Part shown: positions 33,678-39,146 of the stretch, piece after piece
How the letters are laid out: each line of letters starts with the position of its first letter
How positions within the stretch are numbered: position 1 is the first letter of the stretch
Assembly: GCA_022925895.1 (NCBI GenBank)
Contig: JAKSYS010000602.1
Coordinates: 1-39,146 of the forward strand
DNA from: Fragilaria crotonensis
Lineage: Eukaryota; Bacillariophyta; Fragilariophyceae; Fragilariales; Fragilariaceae
Reading direction: 5' to 3'
Length of the DNA: 39,146 nucleotides
Notes under the pieces: generated by a model
Told to the model about the DNA's origin: nothing
The model's input: only the letters and a program-made list of their open reading frames with translations
Databases searched by the model: none
Position numbers and translations under genes: made by a program

Positions 33678-34757
33678 TTATTTCTTTTTGGACGTTTTCT
33701 TGTTCTTCATAATTTGAGCTTGAATTCGTTCAAACGCAGCATCGTCCAGAGGATCGTCGTCGTCGTTATCATTCTTGTTTTTCTTCTTGGAATTGCGTTT
33801 AGTGGATGCTGCTCCACCATATTTTGCTGCCAATCCAGATACCATGGAATCAAATCCCTTTTGACGTTTGGTCGCATCCAATTGCAATGTCAACGATGAT
33901 GATGCATTGTTGTTTTTACCACGAATCTTGCGAATCAATGCTTCAGCCTGTTCGGCTTCCCATTGTGCCTTGGTTTTACGAGCCTTTTTGGTAACAGACG
34001 CTGCTTTACTGTTGTTCTTGTTCTTGTTTGTTGGCGATTTCTGATTCTGTTTGGCAACTTTGGGTGGTGGCGGTGCACTGTCATCATCTTCTGATTCCGT
34101 AGCTTCATCATCATCATCGTCGTCATCGTCGATGTGATCATCGTCGTCATCGTCATCAACTTCTTCCATTGCCTTTTGAAGACATTGTTGGAGTGTCTTG
34201 TTAAGTTGTTTGGTATAATCTGGGACTTGTCCGGATGCAATGGCAGGTTGAAGATAATCCTCCATCCATCGTTGAGCATCTCGTTCGGTGGACAGCATGA
34301 CATTTTGCAACATCTTTCCTACATGTCCCTTGAACATGCGATAGTATTTAAGAACATCGGCCTCTTCTTCTTCCGAGCACTTGTACTTTTCGCTAAAGGC
34401 ATCAATCTTGTTGGTTGTCACGGTCCCGAAAATGGAAGAAAAGTATCGTTTCATATCATTGAAACTATCCTCCTTACCACCACCACCAGTACCAAACTGA
34501 TCATCGTCTGGATCCACAAGTTCACCTGTCTCATCGTATTCCGCTCTCGATTCGGCATTCTTTAAAATTGTATAGGCGACGGTCAGAGCATGGAATTCCG
34601 CTTCCTTTCCAGAAATTTTATCGGGATGACATTGGAGTGATTGGCGATAATAGGCCTTGCGAAGTTGGGCTGCCGTGGCATCCCGTTCGACCCCCAGAAT
34701 CGTATACAGGTCTGATCCTTCTCCAAAGGCAGCTGCAATAATAGTGGCATTCGACAT
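33678..34757 (-). CDS. DNAJC9-like J-domain protein
   Basis: 359 residues, single exon. The J domain is at about residues 15-78 (DLYTILGVERDATAAQLRKA), with the HPD motif that activates Hsp70 at residues 44-46. It is followed by a DNAJC9-type helical region (DAFSEKYKCSEEEEADVLKY, then GHVGKML). An Asp-run linker (two blocks of seven to eight D), a Lys-rich segment with likely nuclear signals and a KKTSKKK end complete it. DNAJC9 is a nuclear histone H3-H4 co-chaperone; the same role is inferred from domain order and charge pattern. The ATG at 34757 is preferred. The frame is open upstream to 34850 without family-like sequence. No frame break. Confidence 0.85.
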   Translation of the reverse strand: MSNATIIAAAFGEGSDLYTILGVERDATAAQLRKAYYRQSLQCHPDKISGKEAEFHALTVAYTILKNAESRAEYDETGELVDPDDDQFGTGGGGKEDSFNDMKRYFSSIFGTVTTNKIDAFSEKYKCSEEEEADVLKYYRMFKGHVGKMLQNVMLSTERDAQRWMEDYLQPAIASGQVPDYTKQLNKTLQQCLQKAMEEVDDDDDDDHIDDDDDDDDEATESEDDDSAPPPPKVAKQNQKSPTNKNKNNSKAASVTKKARKTKAQWEAEQAEALIRKIRGKNNNASSSLTLQLDATKRQKGFDSMVSGLAAKYGGAASTKRNSKKKNKNDNDDDDPLDDAAFERIQAQIMKNKKTSKKK

Positions 34758-35452
34758 TTTTGTTGTTGTTGGGGAATCAAAATGATGTTCGAGGGAAATG
34801 AATCTGTACAACTCTCGTACAAGAGACGATTTATATCTTACACAGTACACAGTATAGTGATGAAGTGAAGTTGTCCGAAAGAATGTGAAGATATTCTGAA
34901 TAATACACTGCTCGATGAATGAAATAATGGGTTTGTTTGTTGGGGTTTTTTTCGTTGCGTTTCATGTATAAATGAATCAACAAAGATAGGAAGCAGCAAC
35001 ACACTCGAAAGCGCGCCAAAACGGAAATTGCGTAGAGGGCCCGTGGTGTCCCATATACAGTAAATAATCGAGCCTCTACACTCTATACTCAAATTGGTGT
35101 AGCTTCTATTGTAGATTGTAGGGTACACCAAATCTATAGGAGAGTAAGTATGTCAAGTAGCGTAGTGCTGGAGTAGCATATATATCAGGACATATGACAA
35201 GATACACGTGCACGATAGCAAACGTCGTGGGCTATCACACCTCGGATCCAAGCCCCCTTTCTACAGAAGGCCATGCTGCCCAGATCCTTACAGGGCATGT
35301 GATAGAGATAGCGCCTCATCAATTAACGTTGATTTATACAATAAATCTTACTTTCTTAATAGCTCCAGGTGTGTCAACTTGTGGCTGCCGATAGTTGAAT
35401 GAATGCATTATTGTATATACGGATGGGATCTGAACATTTGAACGCCACACAT
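34758..35452. other. intergenic region between J-protein promoter and FkbM 3' end
   Basis: About 700 bases. The part next to 34757 is the promoter/leader of the J-protein gene. Short frames only, no repeats or RNA genes recognised. Confidence 0.45.
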
Positions 35453-36367
35453 CTATTCTGGTTTTTTGTCCGTGCAATATTGACCACCACTGTCCTTGCA
35501 ATATTTGTCAATGAGCGACATGTCGAGCGGCATTTCAGACTCATGGGCGAACAGAGTGTCACCAAAGTGCACAAGCTTCTTAATAAGTCTGTATCCATGA
35601 TCTGCCAGCTTTTGAGTCAACTTGGCGGAAGGTCGCTCCACTGTTAGGAATCGAAATCTATAGCGTTCCAGGGGAAAAGCATCCATAATATACTCCTCCG
35701 CTCCCTCAACGTCCAGACTGAAGTAGTCAATAACTTTTGGAACATTGAATGTTTCAAATGTCTTCTCCAACTGTGCTGTGTATCGTTCTTCCGTACTTCG
35801 GAGTTTCTTGTTATCAAAGGATTCGCCAGTAATGCCACCCCTGACTCCTCTCATGGCAAACAGTATTTTCTCATCCGCCTGTCCTCCAATGACCGCCCCC
35901 ACCACGGTACAGGACCGAAAGCGACCCAAATCATGCCAATACTCGGGATTCGCTTCAATACACAGACCATTCCAATGGAGATTTCGTTCCAACGAGAATG
36001 TATTCGACAAATGCATATACTTATTGGCAGCCAAGTCGATAAAGTATCCGTTGGTCATATTTTTGGTCAACCACCATATCAGCTTGTCCTGTTGCACTTG
36101 ACCTGTCCATGGTCTATTCTGGACCGGTGGAGGTCCGCCTCGATAAATGTAAACGGGATTCCAGTCGCTAGACTGCAGAGCAGTGCTCATTGTTCCGTCC
36201 AAGGCACTTGACGCATGTGTTGTCGTTGTTGTAGTAGAACGAGATCTGCTGCTGGTCAACTCTGCAATAAGTTCGGCTTGTTGCAAGTACTTGCAGAGTA
36301 ACATAATGTTGAAGCCAACGGCACATGCCAGAAGCACAGAGACTTTTACAATCGGTGGCTTTGACAT
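35453..36367 (-). CDS. FkbM-family SAM methyltransferase, type II membrane protein
   Basis: 304 residues, single exon, starting at the ATG at 36367; the open frame upstream has no ATG. Residues 8-26 are an uncleaved signal anchor, followed by a coiled, Thr/Ser-rich stem: the layout of a Golgi-resident enzyme with a luminal catalytic domain. SAM-fold motifs are FIDLAANKY (109-117), CIEANPEYW (136-144) and DYFSLDVEGAE (214-224), the FkbM signature; the Cys-rich end (C290, C298) may form a disulfide. FkbM enzymes O-methylate sugars and small molecules; a glycan substrate is inferred from the topology. No frame breaks. Confidence 0.88.
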   Translation of the reverse strand: MSKPPIVKVSVLLACAVGFNIMLLCKYLQQAELIAELTSSRSRSTTTTTTHASSALDGTMSTALQSSDWNPVYIYRGGPPPVQNRPWTGQVQQDKLIWWLTKNMTNGYFIDLAANKYMHLSNTFSLERNLHWNGLCIEANPEYWHDLGRFRSCTVVGAVIGGQADEKILFAMRGVRGGITGESFDNKKLRSTEERYTAQLEKTFETFNVPKVIDYFSLDVEGAEEYIMDAFPLERYRFRFLTVERPSAKLTQKLADHGYRLIKKLVHFGDTLFAHESEMPLDMSLIDKYCKDSGGQYCTDKKPE

Positions 36368-36964
36368 TTCAAAAAGCAAGAGTGGGTAAGTTAACAACCT
36401 ATCAGGATCTTGATGATACTCTGCACTCAATCACTCTCGACTCTCGACAAGCAATGCAACGAACACTTTGCATACTCCGTGCAAAGGTGTGTTTGTTTTA
36501 TGTGTGTGTCGTATTTTTGAAATACAAAAAACTCGTTGATTTCAGAGTCCTACGAGAGGAGTGCTCGAATTACCCCGTACACAACTATTCAATCCAGAGG
36601 AACGTCCATCAATTGATATATTTAGCTATCTTCGCTCCAGTTTCTTTTATGCTTCGGTTTCCCGGACCTCGCACATCGCACAATGGTGACTATACAGGTA
36701 CAAGTATAAACCATATAACGAGACTGCTTTTAGTCAGGTAGTAGTGAGACACTATTTGGAAGTATCGATTATCTACATATGCGTCCACTAAGACTGATCA
36801 TTTGTCACCGTCAAGATTTGTTGTACACACTATTTGAGTAGGAGGTACAGTAGGCTCTTTTTGAAAAGCTGGCGCGGTTCGAGTGCTACGTTGACTGGAA
36901 GGTGCCATAAAATCTTGGCTGCTCCCTTCGAAAAACCCTGACAACAATTGCAATTGCAGAACCC
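36368..36964. other. intergenic region, FkbM promoter to transposase start
   Basis: About 600 bases between two divergently transcribed genes, so it should contain both promoters. Short frames only. No terminal inverted repeat of the transposon was identified by eye. Confidence 0.4.
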
Positions 36965-39146
36965 ATGGCAAGGAAGCGAAAGGCTTGCACCAATCATATC
37001 AGCACTACACCACCAAAGAAAGGGAGGCGTCCCAGAAAGTATGGTGTATGCGATGCAGTCAGAATGGTACGTTCTTCGTTGAGAAAAGAGTGTTCAAAGT
37101 TCGCCATTTTTTTGTTTCGTTGAACAAGAGTCCGGTTCGTGATTCGCACTTAGTTTGATTTGTCTCTACTGACATTCTGTACTGCTAAAATTTTCGCACC
37201 ACCAGGTCCTCGACAACAATCTGCAATACGACGAAGCAATATGGGCTTGTCGTTTGCATGAATCTCTCACGAAGCAACGCCTCCACTACTTTGTTTCAAA
37301 AGAAGTGAAAAGGAGGAAGAGCATGACGCCCAGTAAATCAAGGGAAGGCATGGTGGTAGCTGTGCCTGAAAGCGGGAGAGGAGAGCGAAGGTGAGGGTGC
37401 CAATGGCGAGGACTCCATAATGGTAACCAGACGTCACCTTTGACGGCGGAATCATTGGGAACAACAACCATTTCCTCCACAAGTGGCACCAGCAGTGAAC
37501 ATTTGTTGGCCTCTGCTGCCGGAAGCAATGGCATAGGTTCTAAGAGAAGGAAGTCCAGAAGATCTCCACGTCAAGCCTCTGAAGCACGCCTTGAAAACAA
37601 AATCAGAAAAGAAAATGCAAGGCACTTCTACACGATGGCTTTCAAGGAAGCAACGCAATACTGCAGGAGAGAAGAACTAGTACTAGCACGCGACCACTGT
37701 CAACAGTGAGACAACCGAGCAATTGATAATCCGATTGAATGAAAGTATGGGATCACAAATGAAAATAGGAAGCTCACAAAAGTACTCTATACAAGCGGTT
37801 GCCGCTGGATTTGCAGGTAAGAGTCCAAAAGAAAGGTCCGGCACCAAGAATTCCAAATGAATTGATGGAGGCTGTCGCAGCTCACGCCGAAGTTAGTCAA
37901 GTGAGTGGTGCTGGTGGCGAACTGAGAGGTCGCGACCTTAAGAGGCTGATTGGAGCTGCAACTGTTGGCACTCAATACGAGGATCAGTTTACCGTTGAGT
38001 CTGTGTGGAGAAAGGTCTGCCGTGAATTTCCTGACAAGCTCCAGGCAGCAAACAAAGTGTGTGTTGATGATGCTCGCTCACAATGGACAACATACCAGAA
38101 CCTGCAGCAGTGGTTTGATGACGCAAAGCAGGACCTCTTTGAATCAGGGCTATGCATTGACCATGAGGTAGGGATGGGGACGGTAAGCTTGTTTCGGAGC
38201 TGGACTTCCGCTCCGAGGAGGTCAAGCGCCGCATCCTGAATATGGATGAAACCCATCATGATCTATCAATCACAGGAGACCGGGGTGGGATGCGTTCCGT
38301 TACGTACCACAATCCACATTTGCAGCGTGGGAGCAAACGAGGTGTGAAGTCATCTCGACATGTTACAGGTGTGTACAAGCGAATGCAGCTGGGGAATCAT
38401 TACCTCCAATGTACATCTTTTGACTCAGGTGCTAAGGTCGATGCAAACTTCCGAGTCAAGACAAAGTGGCTTGAAGGGCTACCAACTGTAACCGGCAGAT
38501 TTGGCTGCCCCACGACTGTTGAATCATCAAGCTTTTTTGCCGTGCGAACCAGAGGATCAATGGATGACACACTAATAAAAAGTTATGTTGAACAAGTTAT
38601 ATTGCCGCTGTTTCCAAACATCTCAAAGCATTCTTCGTTTGATGCAGAAACTGGTAAGTGTATGTTTTGTTGGTTTCTACGACGCAACTATGCTAACTTC
38701 ACTCGTATGAAAAATCAGGAAAACTTCTTGCTGGCCCCGTCATTCTCAAGCTCGATTCTGGTCCTGGTCGTATTGTTGCCTCGCACGAAAGCATATCGAA
38801 GCGAGAGGCGTTTCTCGAGATGGGTCTTATCATCTTGTCTGGCCTACCGAACTCCACCAGCGTGCAGCAAGAGATGGATGCCCTGTATGGGCCATTCAAG
38901 TCTGCTTCGTACGCTCGTGGCGAAATGATTCTCATCGAGAAGATCAAGAATCGAGGCATGCTACGAGCGACGCCGGGTGCAACAGGAGCGTCATCGATCC
39001 TGTCTCTTGATTCGATGACCTCGCTACGATTGTAAATGGAAAGGAGAGCGATGCGCTTTCGATGAAACCCTTCGCAAAGAGCTTTACTAAAGATAAGATT
39101 GTGAGGGCATGGGAAAAGATCGGCTTTGTTCCATTTTACCAGGAAG
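36965..39146 (+). pseudogene. DDE/DDD transposase (pogo/CENP-B-like), frame-broken, runs past the window end
   Basis: Starts with a basic AT-hook-like exon (36965-37066, KKGRRPRKYG), a GT-AG intron, and exon 2 from 37206 (DNNLQYDEAIWACRLHESL). A DNA-binding/helical region follows (PAPRIPNELMEAVAAHAEVS, frame from 37799). The catalytic domain has Asp 1 in ILNMDETHHDLS (GAT at 38245), Asp 2 in VILKLDSGPGRIV (GAT at 38754) and a third acidic residue in TSVQQEMDALYGPFK (Glu 38871 or Asp 38877). A 65-nt intron at 38654-38718 joins in frame. Breaks occur near 37400, 37690-37800, 38175 (in a G4 run) and 39012. After the last, the C-terminal TKDKIVRAWEKIGFVPF continues to the window edge. The triad is present. 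Inactive as written unless the breaks are errors. Confidence 0.8.

Noticed and set aside
1-39146. tRNA or rRNA genes
   Set aside because: No convincing T-loop/anticodon-arm arrangement or rRNA core sequence was found; TTCGA hits fall inside coding regions.

Overview
The window is nuclear DNA of a eukaryotic microalga, most likely a diatom. The evidence is: small GT-AG introns that join reading frames exactly; a very long secreted Pro/Thr/Ser (PT)-repeat protein; a Copia retrotransposon with the DSHADT protease and RGG-rich gag of diatom-type (CoDi-like) elements; and FkbM and alkaline-phosphatase-like glycan-modifying families with signal anchors. Species is not claimed.

Layout. 1-6108: two near-identical 3.05-kb tandem units, each with an 8-bp microsatellite, no convincing gene. 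6519-8613 (+): a clean four-exon LtrA-family membrane protein. 9174-15154 (-): a giant secreted PT-rich, beta-helix surface protein (about 1985 residues) with one single-base frame break and a 21-residue minisatellite. 15898-20946 (-): a heavily frame-broken locus with an N-terminal signal anchor, an unrecognised domain, two tandem DUF229/alkaline-phosphatase-like domains and a C-terminal SAM methyltransferase. 21310-28705 (-): a complete Copia element with LTRs and a target-site duplication; gag-PR-IN-RT-RNase H are all recognisable but split over nine frame segments. 28710-31762: repeat-rich, GTAC-rich intergenic DNA with hairpins. 31763-33536 (+): two-exon AAAP amino-acid transporter with a plastid-like presequence. 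33678-34757 (-): DNAJC9-like J-protein. 35453-36367 (-): type II membrane FkbM methyltransferase. 36965-39146 (+): frame-broken DDE/DDD (pogo/CENP-B-like) transposase running off the end.

Functional themes: secretory/cell-surface glycan chemistry (PT protein, phosphatase/sulfatase-like domains, two methyltransferases) interleaved with mobile DNA. No operons exist here and co-regulation is not shown. The most informative global pattern is that the four single-copy-looking genes have no frame breaks over 5.2 kb, whereas the repeat-like or multi-family loci carry about 20 breaks, mostly equivalent to loss of one base. Either these loci are decaying, or the assembly is poorly polished where reads map ambiguously.
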